A stretch of DNA of 39,777 nucleotides from Spirochaetae bacterium HGW-Spirochaetae-2 (GTDB taxonomy: Bacteria > Spirochaetota > Spirochaetia > Sphaerochaetales > Sphaerochaetaceae), in contig PGXW01000026.1 of the NCBI GenBank assembly GCA_002839355.1, positions 1 through 39,777 on the forward strand, read 5' to 3'. The translations under genes and the position numbers were made by a program. The notes beneath the pieces are model-generated. The model searched no databases. It saw only the letters and a list, made by a program, of their open reading frames with translations, and was not told where the DNA came from. Below, piece after piece: positions 8,561 to 17,251 of this stretch; the stretch's first letter is position 1, and each line of letters begins with the position of its first letter.

Positions 8561-8767
8561 ATGGGTAGTGATTGGCAAGAAAACTTGGATGATATAATTC
8601 TCTCGCTGACTCATGTGCAGGAAGATATCGATAGAATTCCATTGTCACGCAGTCGTATCCTGACTGAAACACAACAACTGCTTCGAAACATGAATTTAGA
8701 GGCCACCCAACTAAGAAACATGCTTGAGTATATCGAGGACTTGGGTTTCCAAGAATCCAATGATTGA
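8561..8767 (+). CDS. Small hypothetical protein, helical
   Basis: A 68-residue ORF starting at an ATG preceded by GGGAGGGGG about 8 bases upstream, a strong ribosome site. The product is acidic and almost entirely predicted helix (DWQENLDDIILSLTHVQEDIDRI, then LRNMNLEATQLRNMLEYIEDLG), consistent with a short coiled coil. I do not recognise a family. It sits between the divergent operator and tetR, so it may be part of the same regulon. It could also be a chance ORF, since it is short and there is no second line of evidence beyond the ribosome site and the residue pattern. Confidence 0.45.
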   Translation: MGSDWQENLDDIILSLTHVQEDIDRIPLSRSRILTETQQLLRNMNLEATQLRNMLEYIEDLGFQESND

Positions 8768-8832
8768 TGTACGACGAAACCGACCTAATCCAAGCCACAT
8801 GTTCATAACCTTTCATCTCTGCCGATGGGGTA

Positions 8833-8875
8833 TTGACAATGGGCAATTGTCGAATTATTATTGACACATGTGTCA
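8833..8875 (+). promoter_or_regulatory. tetR promoter with two inverted-repeat operators
   Basis: TTGACA (8833-8838), a 17-base spacer and TATTAT (8856-8861) make a near-consensus sigma70 promoter for the downstream tetR gene. GACAAT-GGGCA-ATTGTC (8835-8851) overlaps the -35 box and spacer. The perfect palindrome TGACACATGTGTCA (8862-8875) begins immediately after the -10 box, where a bound dimer would block initiation. The layout indicates autoregulation by the TetR protein encoded 70 bases downstream. Confidence 0.65.
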
Positions 8876-8946
8876 GAATAAATCCCAAAGCAATGGGTCG
8901 CCCATGATTCAATTGAAAATTGAAAGGGGAAAGAGGGGGATATCAG

Positions 8947-9564
8947 ATGCCGAAGATTGTCAATCACGTAGATCGTCGTCTTCTTATAATCGAGAAAGCT
9001 CTTGTTATATTCGCTCAACAGGGCTTCTATTCCACTAATTATAATGAGATTGCGCAGGTATGCGGTCTGAGCAGGACCGGATTGTATCAGTATTTCCCCA
9101 ATAAGGAAGCAGTCTTCAAGGAGACAGTGGAACATGTGGTGGATACAATTGCAGTACGGGTGTTTTCAATTGTTCAGGAGAACAACCTCTCCACATCACT
9201 TAAATTACAAAAGATCTTGATGATTTTCATCGGTGTGATGGAACACAAAGAGGATTCCGCGGTCCTCTTGGAATTTTTAATTTGCCTGAAACGCCGGAAC
9301 CTACAGCTTACGGAATACCTCGAAGATTCCATCAAATCATTGATATGTGCAGTCCGGGAGCTGTTCGAGAGTTTGGAAAACAAATCATCTTACCTGTCGT
9401 CGACCGCAAAGATGCTGTTTACATTCCTACAGAGCCAAATCCTGCAGCCACTATTCGGGGATACTGCGACAATCGGGGACTATATCGCTACATTGGGAAG
9501 ATTGGCAGGTATCCAAAAAGAAGATCGGCGTTCAAGAGCTGTTATCACGTCGGATATGAAATGA
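8947..9564 (+). CDS. TetR/AcrR-family transcriptional regulator
   Basis: A 205-residue protein. Residues 10-60 contain the TetR HTH: LIIEKALVIFAQQGFYSTNYNEIAQVCGLSRTGLYQYFPNKEAVFKETVE, with the hallmark GLYQYFPNKEAV. The rest is an all-helical ligand-binding and dimerisation domain with no recognisable subfamily. The ATG at 8947 (MPKIVNHVD) is chosen because AGAGGGGG lies 6 bases upstream; a GTG-like upstream start would include the ribosome site itself. It lies 46 bases before the second radical SAM gene and is probably transcribed with it. TetR proteins next to acyl-CoA ligases often respond to acyl-CoA, so an acyl-CoA or a lipid is a possible ligand (inference). Confidence 0.9.
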   Translation: MPKIVNHVDRRLLIIEKALVIFAQQGFYSTNYNEIAQVCGLSRTGLYQYFPNKEAVFKETVEHVVDTIAVRVFSIVQENNLSTSLKLQKILMIFIGVMEHKEDSAVLLEFLICLKRRNLQLTEYLEDSIKSLICAVRELFESLENKSSYLSSTAKMLFTFLQSQILQPLFGDTATIGDYIATLGRLAGIQKEDRRSRAVITSDMK

Positions 9565-9610
9565 TCAGGAACCCAAGCAAGACTAAGTTTCATGACGAAG
9601 GAAAACTAAC

Positions 9611-10966
9611 ATGAATCAGATTACCCATGGGATCAGCAACAACGCACTCAAACTTGCCCTGCAATATATGGAAAGCAATCCTGAAGAGAATATACCGAAA
9701 GTTATCGACCTCCTGTTGACTTTCATAAAGACTGAAGATGGCCGAAAAAAGCTCATTGCAGCAAAACGCGTCATGCAAGAACCCGGCAATCCCTATCGCA
9801 ATCTCATCATCAGGGGATTCAATGAACTTGAACCGATGGTCCGCAAACGTTTCGTCTCGAACTTCGTGTTGAATGCATCGATGTTCGGACCTGCCCATGC
9901 GAAGAAGTTTGCGGAAAAATATGATTGCAATATCCCTTGGGCAATTCTTATGGATCCTACGAGTGCCTGCAACCTCAAATGCATGGGGTGTTGGGCAGCA
10001 GAATATGACAAAACCGATACGATGGAATTTGCCCTGTTGGACAGGATTATCAGAGAAGGTAAAGAGATGGGGATTTATTTCTACCTTTATTCAGGAGGTG
10101 AGCCGACATTACGGAAGGCGGATATTCTCAAACTCGCCACGATACATGATGATTGCATGTTCCTTGCGTTCACCAACGGAACCCTGGTTGATAGGGAGTT
10201 TTCACAAGCATTGGCTGATGTGGGCAATTTCATGCTTGCTTTCAGTATTGAAGGTTTCGAAGAATCGACTGACTACCGGCGTGGAACCGGTACATATCAA
10301 AAGGTTCTCGAGGGGATGCAGCACATGCGGAAGGCGGGTGCTCCCTTCGGGTTCAGCGCTTGCTATCACGCAAAGAATACAGAATCTGTTGGTGATGAAA
10401 AGTTCCTTGACTTCCTTATCGGACAAGGATGTATGTTTGGATGGTATTTTACCTATATCCCTCTTGGCAAGGAGGCGGATCCTGACTTGATCGCCAGAGC
10501 GGACCAGCGATTCTATATGGCGCATTGGGTACGTGAGATGCGTTCAAGGAAACCGGTATTCCTTATGGATTTCTGGAATGATGGACAATATGTGGAAGGG
10601 TGTATCGCGGGAGGTAAAAACTATCTCCACATCAATGCGGCAGGTGATGTCGAACCCTGTGCATTCATCCATTATTCGAATGCGAATATAAGGACAGTCT
10701 CGCTATTGGATGCGTTGCGTTCACCCTTGTTCATGGAATTTAGGGAGAACCAACCATTCAATGAAAACCATTTCCGTCCTTGCCCGCTCATGGACAACAC
10801 AGGAGCTCTCGCTGAAATGGTGAAAGCCTCGGGTGCACGATCGACACAGCCGCTCGACATAGAGGATGTGGATGATCTCACAGCCAAATGTGCCCGAGCT
10901 GCAACCGAATGGATCCCATCGGCTAACCAGCTCTGGGAAGACGAATTTCCCCGACATGCTAGGTGA
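9611..10966 (+). CDS. Radical SAM enzyme with extra C-terminal cysteine region (copy 2)
   Basis: A 451-residue paralogue of the enzyme at 5446-6786, with the same plan: a helical N-terminal domain (residues 1-110), the CX3CX2C motif (C120, C124, C127 in CNLKCMGC) after MDPTSA, GGEP in LYSGGEPT, and C-terminal cysteines in GCIAGG, EPCAFIHY and FRPCP. The segment FGWYFTYIP and the WNDG loop are identical in both copies, so the active sites are probably alike. The QPC cysteine of copy 1 is not conserved here (QPFNEN), which hints at a difference in the auxiliary cluster ligands or simply a non-ligand. The ATG has AAGGAAA upstream and the gene follows tetR closely. Function is unknown. Confidence 0.85.
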   Translation: MNQITHGISNNALKLALQYMESNPEENIPKVIDLLLTFIKTEDGRKKLIAAKRVMQEPGNPYRNLIIRGFNELEPMVRKRFVSNFVLNASMFGPAHAKKFAEKYDCNIPWAILMDPTSACNLKCMGCWAAEYDKTDTMEFALLDRIIREGKEMGIYFYLYSGGEPTLRKADILKLATIHDDCMFLAFTNGTLVDREFSQALADVGNFMLAFSIEGFEESTDYRRGTGTYQKVLEGMQHMRKAGAPFGFSACYHAKNTESVGDEKFLDFLIGQGCMFGWYFTYIPLGKEADPDLIARADQRFYMAHWVREMRSRKPVFLMDFWNDGQYVEGCIAGGKNYLHINAAGDVEPCAFIHYSNANIRTVSLLDALRSPLFMEFRENQPFNENHFRPCPLMDNTGALAEMVKASGARSTQPLDIEDVDDLTAKCARAATEWIPSANQLWEDEFPRHAR

Positions 10967-10990
10967 GGACTAATTAGGAGTTTGGGTGCT

Positions 10991-11021
10991 TTCCAGTAGA
11001 AATTTATATGGAATACTGGAA
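10991..11021. repeat. Inverted repeat upstream of the CmpB-HD gene
   Basis: TTCCAGTA at 10991-10998 is exactly mirrored by TACTGGAA at 11014-11021, with a 15-base AT-rich spacer. It begins 25 bases after the stop of the second radical SAM gene and about 95 bases before the next start. It lacks a T-run, so an operator or mRNA element is as likely as a terminator. Confidence 0.35.
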
Positions 11022-11116
11022 CAGATTGATTGGACCAAGTAATCCGGTCGCTACGTTAGAATTTGATCAGTCGTTTGATTATCAATCCAGCAAGATAGGC
11101 TAAAGAAGGAAGTGGG

Positions 11117-12316
11117 ATGAAAGGTATTCTCGATTGGTTCGTTTTATTCTTGGTATGTTCGGTTCTAGGATGGATGCTCGAATCAACATATCGAAGTATC
11201 TTGGCCAAAAAACCTATTGATTCGGGAGTCCTTGGCGGGCCTTTTATCCCGATATATGGATTTGGAGCCTTGCTTGTCGAAATGGTGGATACTCTTTTTC
11301 GATATCATCATTTGGGGTGGAAGTTGGCGTTATGCATCCTCCTATGTACGTTGTTGGAATTTCTTGTGAGCGTGTTCTATGAAACAGTATTCCATCTGAG
11401 ATTATGGGACTACTCCAAAATGGTCCTGAATATTCAAGGGCGGGTTTGTCTGTTGTACAGCTTATTTTGGGGCCTCCTTGGATTAGTATATTTGGAAATA
11501 CTCCAAACCCAACTTTTATGGTTGGTTGGTAGAATTCGAGACGTACCGATTCTTGGCGTGATTTTCATCGGTTTCACCGTGATGTTCGCTATCAAAGTGA
11601 TTTCCAGTTTCTTTGAGCTTGGTACACTAAAGGCTATGAAAGCAACTCTGTCCAATCAATTTGACGGTTCGGGCATAGAACATATATTGCGTTTAGGATT
11701 TCACGTTAATCGGAGAATCCTTGTGGCATTTCCCAATTTGATCAAGAGTTTCGTTAATGTATTCCTGCACGAGGTGAACCGGAGGGCCAACCTTCCCGCA
11801 GGATTTTTTCCTTTTCGAAAAGCGGTATCAATCCTCTTCCATGGCTCACCTGTTTATAATGATTGGGAAGATTGGTTGTTTTTCCTGTCGATTGAAGATC
11901 TGCTGGCCAATAAGGCTGTTCAATCCATGTCAAATTATCGCCACCACAATGGCTCAACGTTGGAACATGCCCTATCAATCTCCCAAGCTTCCTGGTATTT
12001 GGCGGGAGCTTTCGGCTTGGAGAAAGATGCATGTGCCAGGGGTGCCCTATTGCATGACTTCTTCCTCTATGACTGGAGAGATGAGAAACATCCCCACCAT
12101 GCTACAATGCATGCTGGAATTGCCTTAAAGAACGCACATCGATATTTCAATCTGGATGAGATGGAGAAAGATATCATCCTTACACATATGTGGCCACTCT
12201 CGGATTCATTCTTCAAATACCGGGAATCAGTGCTTGTGAGTCTGGTCGATAAGATAGGATCTACGAGGGACATTTTCTCAATGATTAGTGGGATTAACGA
12301 GGAGATCGCGAAGTAA
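11117..12316 (+). CDS. CmpB-type membrane domain fused to an HD-domain hydrolase
   Basis: A 399-residue two-part protein. Residues 1-165 carry about five hydrophobic segments, and LGWMLESTYRSI, GGPFIPIYGFGAL, LWDYS and NIQGRVCLLYSLFWG are the signature of the putative ABC-transporter permease type CmpB family (formerly DUF1113). Residues from about 270 to 395 match an HD hydrolase seen in many Firmicutes and spirochaetes: HNGSTLEHAL, GALLHDFFLYDW (HD pair near residues 311-312), HPHHATMHAG and DIILTHMWPLSD supply the metal-binding His/Asp set. The fusion places a cytoplasmic hydrolase on the membrane. Both parts are usually uncharacterised; a phosphohydrolase acting on a lipid or nucleotide is possible but not shown. 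AAGGAAG precedes the ATG. Confidence 0.75.
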   Translation: MKGILDWFVLFLVCSVLGWMLESTYRSILAKKPIDSGVLGGPFIPIYGFGALLVEMVDTLFRYHHLGWKLALCILLCTLLEFLVSVFYETVFHLRLWDYSKMVLNIQGRVCLLYSLFWGLLGLVYLEILQTQLLWLVGRIRDVPILGVIFIGFTVMFAIKVISSFFELGTLKAMKATLSNQFDGSGIEHILRLGFHVNRRILVAFPNLIKSFVNVFLHEVNRRANLPAGFFPFRKAVSILFHGSPVYNDWEDWLFFLSIEDLLANKAVQSMSNYRHHNGSTLEHALSISQASWYLAGAFGLEKDACARGALLHDFFLYDWRDEKHPHHATMHAGIALKNAHRYFNLDEMEKDIILTHMWPLSDSFFKYRESVLVSLVDKIGSTRDIFSMISGINEEIAK

Positions 12317-12528
12317 TTAATTCATATTTCCTGGATTTGTGGTATCAATACGAGAACCTGTGACATTCTGGACAATCAGTTGGGCTGGATCCTGATTTTG
12401 AGGATTTTTCCTTTTGTGGTTGAAATAATTATAAGGCAATACGCTTCATTGACTTTCCCCTCTTCATCGCACACCATATGCAAGGGGTATGGTCAATATT
12501 AACTAGAGAATCGGGAGGTAAAAACAAA

Positions 12529-14280
12529 ATGGCACGAGCATGGGATGTTTTGGAATCCTACCGGGGAACACTGTTCGAGGGAGACTGGCCTTCTATTCCC
12601 CATTTATTCCTCATCACGATGGAGAAACACGCCGGGAGTAAAGCCTTCACCATCATCAAAGGAAGTGAAAAGGTATCGCTCACTTACCAACAAGTCCACC
12701 AGCGTATCCTCGATGTGGCGACCTACCTCTTGTCGAAGGGCATCGGCAAAAACGATCGTATCATCCTCAACGGCAAAAACTCTCCGGAGTGGGCGATCGC
12801 CTACCTGGGCATTCTCTTCTGTAAAGCTACGGTCGTTCCGCTCGACAACCAGATGGCGACTGAACGGGTAGAGGCTCTCAGCGCGTTTAGCGAGGCAAAG
12901 GGCTTCTTCGGTGACCGTGATGTGATCGAGAGACTAGCGGGCGGAGCCTGGCCCGACTCGCAAGCCTTCTTCATCTACCTTGATGCCGAGGGCGATGAAC
13001 AAGGTACCGGATTCGCGCAGATTCCCACTGGAGACACTTCGATCGAAGCCTCGGAGCTTCCCAGCGGTGAGGATATCGCCGCAATACTTTACACCAGCGG
13101 AACAACTGGCCATGAAAAGGGGGTCATACTCACACACGCGAACTTCACCAGCGATGTCTATCAGGCGGGAGACCCCGAGTTCCTCGCGATTTCCAGCGAA
13201 GACATCTTCTACGCATTACTCCCGTTGCACCACTCCTATACGATGACTGCCGTATTCCTCGAATCCCTAATGCACGGGTGCGAGCTCCTATTTGGCCAAG
13301 GGATCGTCGTATCCCGGGTGCTCAATGAGATGAGGGTGGGAAATGTGACGCTCTTCCTGGCGATCCCCCTCCTCTACAACAAGCTACTTGCCGGTTTGAT
13401 GAAGAAGGTGCGAGAGAAGGGAATCTTCACCTATGTGCTCATCAGGAGCCTCATGTGGATAAATGGTAGGTTACGCAAGAGCCTTCACATCAACCTCGGC
13501 CGAAGGTGGTTCCACCAGTTGCTCGACGGGATCGGGATGATCGACAACAAGCTGTGTATTTGCGGGGGAGGGCCGCTTTCGCCGTCCACCTTCAGGCAGT
13601 ATCAGCAACTGGGTCTCGATTTCATCCAAGGCTACGGCCTGACCGAGACTGCACCGATCCTCACGCTCAATCCAGTGAGCAGGTTCAAGGTGACCTCGGT
13701 TGGCAAAGTATTTCCCCTGGTTGACATGCGGATCGCCAATGCAGACCTACTCGGCGTAGGAGAAGTCCAGGTCAAGGGGCCAAACATCTGCAAAGGCTAC
13801 TACAAGGATCTGGCGAACACCGCACAACTGTTCACTGAGGACGGGTATCTACGCACCGGCGATCTCGGGGCGCTCGACAGGGAAGGATACCTCTACCTGA
13901 AGGGACGCGTGAAAAACCTCATCGTCACCGAGGGGGGAAAGAATGTCTATCCGGAGGAGATCGAGGACCTCTTCCAGACCCATCCGCAGGTCGAGCAGGT
14001 GCTGGTACGCGCCTACATCGCGAACAAGTCGGCTCGCGCAGAAGGAATCGAAGCAGTCATATTCCCCGACGTAGAGCACTACAAGCAGCTCGGTTACAAT
14101 GCACAACTGATCTCCCAAGATATCGACAAGGTGGTCTCCGAGGTGAACAAGAAGCTGATGCCTTACAAGAAGGTCACGCGAACAACGATCATCGACAAGC
14201 CGATGGCGATGACGAGCACGAAGAAGATCCAACGGGGTAAGGTATCCCGAACATTCGAGCGGTTGCGCGGAAATAGTTGA
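12529..14280 (+). CDS. AMP-forming long-chain acyl-CoA synthetase
   Basis: A 583-residue member of the ANL superfamily. The order of motifs is complete: YTSGTTGHEKGV at about residue 188 (ATP phosphate loop), GYGLTE at about 369, TGDLG at about 444 (ribose-binding Asp), KGRVKNLIVTEGGKNVYPEEIE at about 460-480 (hinge), and a C-terminal lysine in STKKIQRGKV for adenylation. It would activate a fatty acid to acyl-CoA. The start at 12529 has GGGAGG 11 bases upstream; the open frame before it (from 12478) has no ribosome site. Codon use is clearly GC-richer than in the radical SAM genes, so it may have a different origin. It lies 212 bases after the CmpB-HD gene. The exact chain length is not predictable. 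Confidence 0.88.
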   Translation: MARAWDVLESYRGTLFEGDWPSIPHLFLITMEKHAGSKAFTIIKGSEKVSLTYQQVHQRILDVATYLLSKGIGKNDRIILNGKNSPEWAIAYLGILFCKATVVPLDNQMATERVEALSAFSEAKGFFGDRDVIERLAGGAWPDSQAFFIYLDAEGDEQGTGFAQIPTGDTSIEASELPSGEDIAAILYTSGTTGHEKGVILTHANFTSDVYQAGDPEFLAISSEDIFYALLPLHHSYTMTAVFLESLMHGCELLFGQGIVVSRVLNEMRVGNVTLFLAIPLLYNKLLAGLMKKVREKGIFTYVLIRSLMWINGRLRKSLHINLGRRWFHQLLDGIGMIDNKLCICGGGPLSPSTFRQYQQLGLDFIQGYGLTETAPILTLNPVSRFKVTSVGKVFPLVDMRIANADLLGVGEVQVKGPNICKGYYKDLANTAQLFTEDGYLRTGDLGALDREGYLYLKGRVKNLIVTEGGKNVYPEEIEDLFQTHPQVEQVLVRAYIANKSARAEGIEAVIFPDVEHYKQLGYNAQLISQDIDKVVSEVNKKLMPYKKVTRTTIIDKPMAMTSTKKIQRGKVSRTFERLRGNS

Positions 14281-14683
14281 GATCGGCCCGCCTTGCCGAC
14301 ACCCCCCTTCGATGTTTACGGCGAAGCGTCTTGGGACTTTTCTGGAAGATCTTTCCCATCATCATGCTGAACTTGTGCTTAAATATTTGCAATCATAAAA
14401 CTAGGGTTGTATCGATCGTTTCTCTATAACATATAACTAGTTATTGTCTTTCTAGCTAAGCATAGATAGATTCAGGTCGGGCTAAATATAATGATACAAT
14501 AAAGAGAATTGTAACTTTTCAAGACTTCACCAAGTTTTCAAAAAAGCACTGAGATGGGCCACAGGGATTTTTTCGAAGCTCTGCGACACCCGGGCATCGG
14601 GACGAATTCCGGATCGGATTGTCCAAGGAACTCCTTTGCTAGTGATATATTCCCAGGAGTCTTTGACGCACCCCGAAACTAAC
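14281..14683. other. Intergenic region holding the left copy of a direct repeat
   Basis: No gene is recognised between the convergent acyl-CoA synthetase and diguanylate cyclase genes. Composition drops to AT-rich in 14380-14520, unlike both neighbours. The left copy of an imperfect direct repeat lies within it and is listed separately. A weak TCGGC/GCCGA pair at 14283-14299 just after the synthetase stop might contribute to termination, but there is no T-run. Confidence 0.4.
14383..14465 (+). repeat. Imperfect direct repeat, left copy
   Basis: The last 25 bases (14441-14465: TTATTGTCTTTCTAGCTAAG then CATAG) match 17311-17335 at 23 of 25 positions. The 60 bases before them align in the same register with lower identity, for example TCTCT and ATCG in both. 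The two copies have the same orientation and bracket a 2.85-kb segment with the diguanylate cyclase and a serine recombinase. They could be attachment-site arms, or ends of two related elements. Confidence 0.5.
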
Positions 14684-15940
14684 TCAATCCTGCCGTTTGT
14701 CCTTATACATCTCACCGTCCGCCAGCTTCAGCAATTGCGCGAAGGACAGGTCATTCTCCGGGCCATATTCGACCACCCCGCAAGCCAAGGACACGGCGAA
14801 GGGATAATCGCAACTTTTCAGGTTTTCTCGCAATCTTGTGATCATCAGTTGGGCCGCATGGATGGAGGCATTCACTGCAACTACCACGAATTCATCACCG
14901 CCTATCCGTCCGATGATGTCAGAATCCCTGAAAGTTTCTCGCATGGCCTGGGCGACAGACACAAGAACCGAATCCCCCAGATCATGGCCATAGGTGTCGT
15001 TTATCCGTTTCATGCCATTCAAGTCCATGAACATGACGGTCATCACCCCACCCGTTCGCTTGGCATGTCGCAATTCCTGCTCCGCGGCCAGGGTGACTCC
15101 TCTCCGGTTGAACAGTTTTGTCAGCGGATCAGTCACCGACAGCATCCGCAGCTGATCTTCCGTCGCTCTCCGGTCGGTTATGTCCCTGGCGAGTATCATC
15201 AGCAACGGCTTCTCGCCATTGATCGTACCCAACAACTTCGCAGAAACCTCACCGAGAAACGTAGAGTCGTCGGAACGTACCAGGGTCACCTCGGAATACA
15301 ATTGTTCTCCTTTCTGGATGGCATCGACGAGCAACTCTTCCATCGCCTTTTGTTCGGAAGTTTCCACGAACGAACCGATCCACTGTCCCAAGACCGCTTC
15401 CTTTAGATCGTAGTTGAACAGCTTCAGGGCTTCCTTGTTGAAATCAAGTATCGCACCCTCCAGGCTGGACAACACGATGGCATCAGGGGACAACTCGACA
15501 ACCGACTGGTACAAGGTCTCTGTTTCCCGCAGCTGGATCTCTGTCTTCCGGATCTCCGTGATATCCCGCACGACTCCCCGGGAAAAACCAGGATGTCCAG
15601 GTATTCCCGGTCTGATTTCTATCATGCCGGTAGAACCATCTTTGCGTAGAACCCGGACACTTATCAATGAAGATGGCACACTCGAATGCTGATAAGCCTG
15701 ATACCTTTGCCTCATGACCTCCTTGTATGAAGGTTCGATGAATTCCATGAAGGATCGCCCGATGATGTCATCGGGCTTCTCATGCCCTATGATTCTTGCC
15801 AATGCCGTGTTCACATACGTAAAAATTCCATCAGGATCGGTAACGTATAGCCCATCATTCAGGCTGTCTGCAAAAGAGGAAAAATCCAAGTATTGTCTTG
15901 CGACTGCATCTTTATCTGAATTGGCAGGAGAATCGTTCAT
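14684..15940 (-). CDS. PAS-PAS-GGDEF diguanylate cyclase
   Basis: A 418-residue protein with two PAS domains (about residues 15-130 and 140-255; YVTDPDGIFTYVN and VLSSLEGAILDFN), each followed by the usual PAC-type RDIT segment (VVRDITEIRK, LARDITDRRA), then a GGDEF domain (SVTDPLTKLFNRRG, DLNGMKRINDTYGHDLGD, GGDEF). The signature is intact, so it should make cyclic di-GMP from two GTP. The inhibitory I-site RXXD (RDSD) is present 5 residues before GGDEF, allowing product feedback. No transmembrane segment is visible, so sensing is cytoplasmic. The ATG at 15940 is preferred over 15946 because GGAG is then 8 bases away. It is divergent from the recombinase gene and may be cargo of the element. 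Confidence 0.92.
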   Translation of the reverse strand: MNDSPANSDKDAVARQYLDFSSFADSLNDGLYVTDPDGIFTYVNTALARIIGHEKPDDIIGRSFMEFIEPSYKEVMRQRYQAYQHSSVPSSLISVRVLRKDGSTGMIEIRPGIPGHPGFSRGVVRDITEIRKTEIQLRETETLYQSVVELSPDAIVLSSLEGAILDFNKEALKLFNYDLKEAVLGQWIGSFVETSEQKAMEELLVDAIQKGEQLYSEVTLVRSDDSTFLGEVSAKLLGTINGEKPLLMILARDITDRRATEDQLRMLSVTDPLTKLFNRRGVTLAAEQELRHAKRTGGVMTVMFMDLNGMKRINDTYGHDLGDSVLVSVAQAMRETFRDSDIIGRIGGDEFVVVAVNASIHAAQLMITRLRENLKSCDYPFAVSLACGVVEYGPENDLSFAQLLKLADGEMYKDKRQD

Positions 15941-16196
15941 CCACATAACTCCATCATATTTTCATCTGGTGATACAAGTCCCTTTCCCTTTGGATTGTTC
16001 ACCCATTTTAAGGTCAAAGCCGTTAGGCTTCAACAGCAAAATGTAAAAGTGGCACAACAACGTGACAGATTGCCCCCCCCTTTCTACATGCCGACCTCGC
16101 TTGATGTTCCCTCATGAGGAATCATGGCATCATTGGTAATCCCGATCATATCCAACCTATCCACCCCCTCCCTCTCCGTGTTATACAGGACCAACC

Positions 16197-17219
16197 ATGT
16201 CCGAGAATGAGAAACGAGTCACCAAGAAACAAACCCTACCCACCAGCACATCGTTCGCCCATGCATTCGGCCACCGACGTGTCGCGTTGTACTGCCGCGT
16301 CAGCTCGAGGATGGAACGGCAGCTGAACAGCCTATCGGCACAGATGGACTTCGAAATGCAGGACATTCTGGACCATCCGAACTGGGAATACGTAGATACT
16401 TATACCGATATCGGCTCGGGCCGCAGTATCCAAACTCGTCCCGGCTTCAAACGCCTCATGGCCGATTGCGAAGCCGGCAAGATCGATCTCATCTACACCA
16501 AATCGATCAGTAGATTCGGTCGCAACTGCGTGGATTTCCTGGTGGTGATCAGGAGATTGAAGGAGCTTGGAGTGGATGTCTACTTTCAACATGAGGATGT
16601 GCTGTTGTCCAGTGAGGCGGGAGAGTTGATAATGACGCTCCATGCGGCCCTCGCTCAGGCGGAGAGCGAGGACAAGAGTGCAAACATCAGATGGGGCATC
16701 AAAAGAAGCACCTCTCATCCCGGCTCCCCGTTCTTCTCCCGTGTGTGCTTTGGGTATGATCATGATGATCAAAAGAACCTCGTCATCAATGAACAACAAG
16801 CCGACATCGTGAGAAGGATCTTCGGATGGTATGTGCAGGGTTGGAGCGTGGTGCGGATCAAGAAGGAACTTGAGACCTCCCGCATCCCCAGCCCCACGGG
16901 AAAGCGCAGATGGCCGGTCAGTACCATAGACGGTATCCTCTCCAACGAGAAGTATGCGGGAAATTCCGTCTTCGGCAGGACGATGGTTGCCGAATATCCT
17001 GAGATGAAGAGAGTCGGCAACAATCCGGAGGAAGTCAAAAGGTCCGAAAATCATCACCCTCCCATCATCGGTAAGGAGATCTTCGACCGTGTCCAGGAGA
17101 TGAAGAAATCGAGAACCAACATCGAGTTCGACGAACACGGAAACAAGGTCCGGAAGAGCACCCATTACAGCATGAAACGGATCGATAACAAGGATGAGAG
17201 TCCCACCGAAAAAGTGTAG
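16197..17219 (+). CDS. Serine recombinase (resolvase plus recombinase domain, short form)
   Basis: A 340-residue protein. The N-terminal resolvase domain has the catalytic serine in YCRVSSR (Ser36) and the conserved YTKSISRFGRN and GELIMTLHAALAQAESED segments. The middle (GYDHDD through NEKYAG) is the recombinase domain. There is no zinc ribbon and no long coiled coil, so it is shorter than classical large serine integrases and than the two recombinases at 31576-34574. The start ATG has CAGGA upstream. Immediately downstream lie an AT-rich direct-repeat copy and then a truncated radC, which suggests it mediated insertion of the segment. The C-terminal part is related to the relic at 2092-2295. 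Confidence 0.88.
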   Translation: MSENEKRVTKKQTLPTSTSFAHAFGHRRVALYCRVSSRMERQLNSLSAQMDFEMQDILDHPNWEYVDTYTDIGSGRSIQTRPGFKRLMADCEAGKIDLIYTKSISRFGRNCVDFLVVIRRLKELGVDVYFQHEDVLLSSEAGELIMTLHAALAQAESEDKSANIRWGIKRSTSHPGSPFFSRVCFGYDHDDQKNLVINEQQADIVRRIFGWYVQGWSVVRIKKELETSRIPSPTGKRRWPVSTIDGILSNEKYAGNSVFGRTMVAEYPEMKRVGNNPEEVKRSENHHPPIIGKEIFDRVQEMKKSRTNIEFDEHGNKVRKSTHYSMKRIDNKDESPTEKV

Positions 17220-17251
17220 CTTAGGCTAATTTATTACTTAACATTTGTTTA

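Noticed and set aside
16332-17165. Long open frame on the minus strand opposite the recombinase
   Set aside because: It is a high-GC antisense frame with no ribosome site and no recognisable product; the plus-strand recombinase explains the region.
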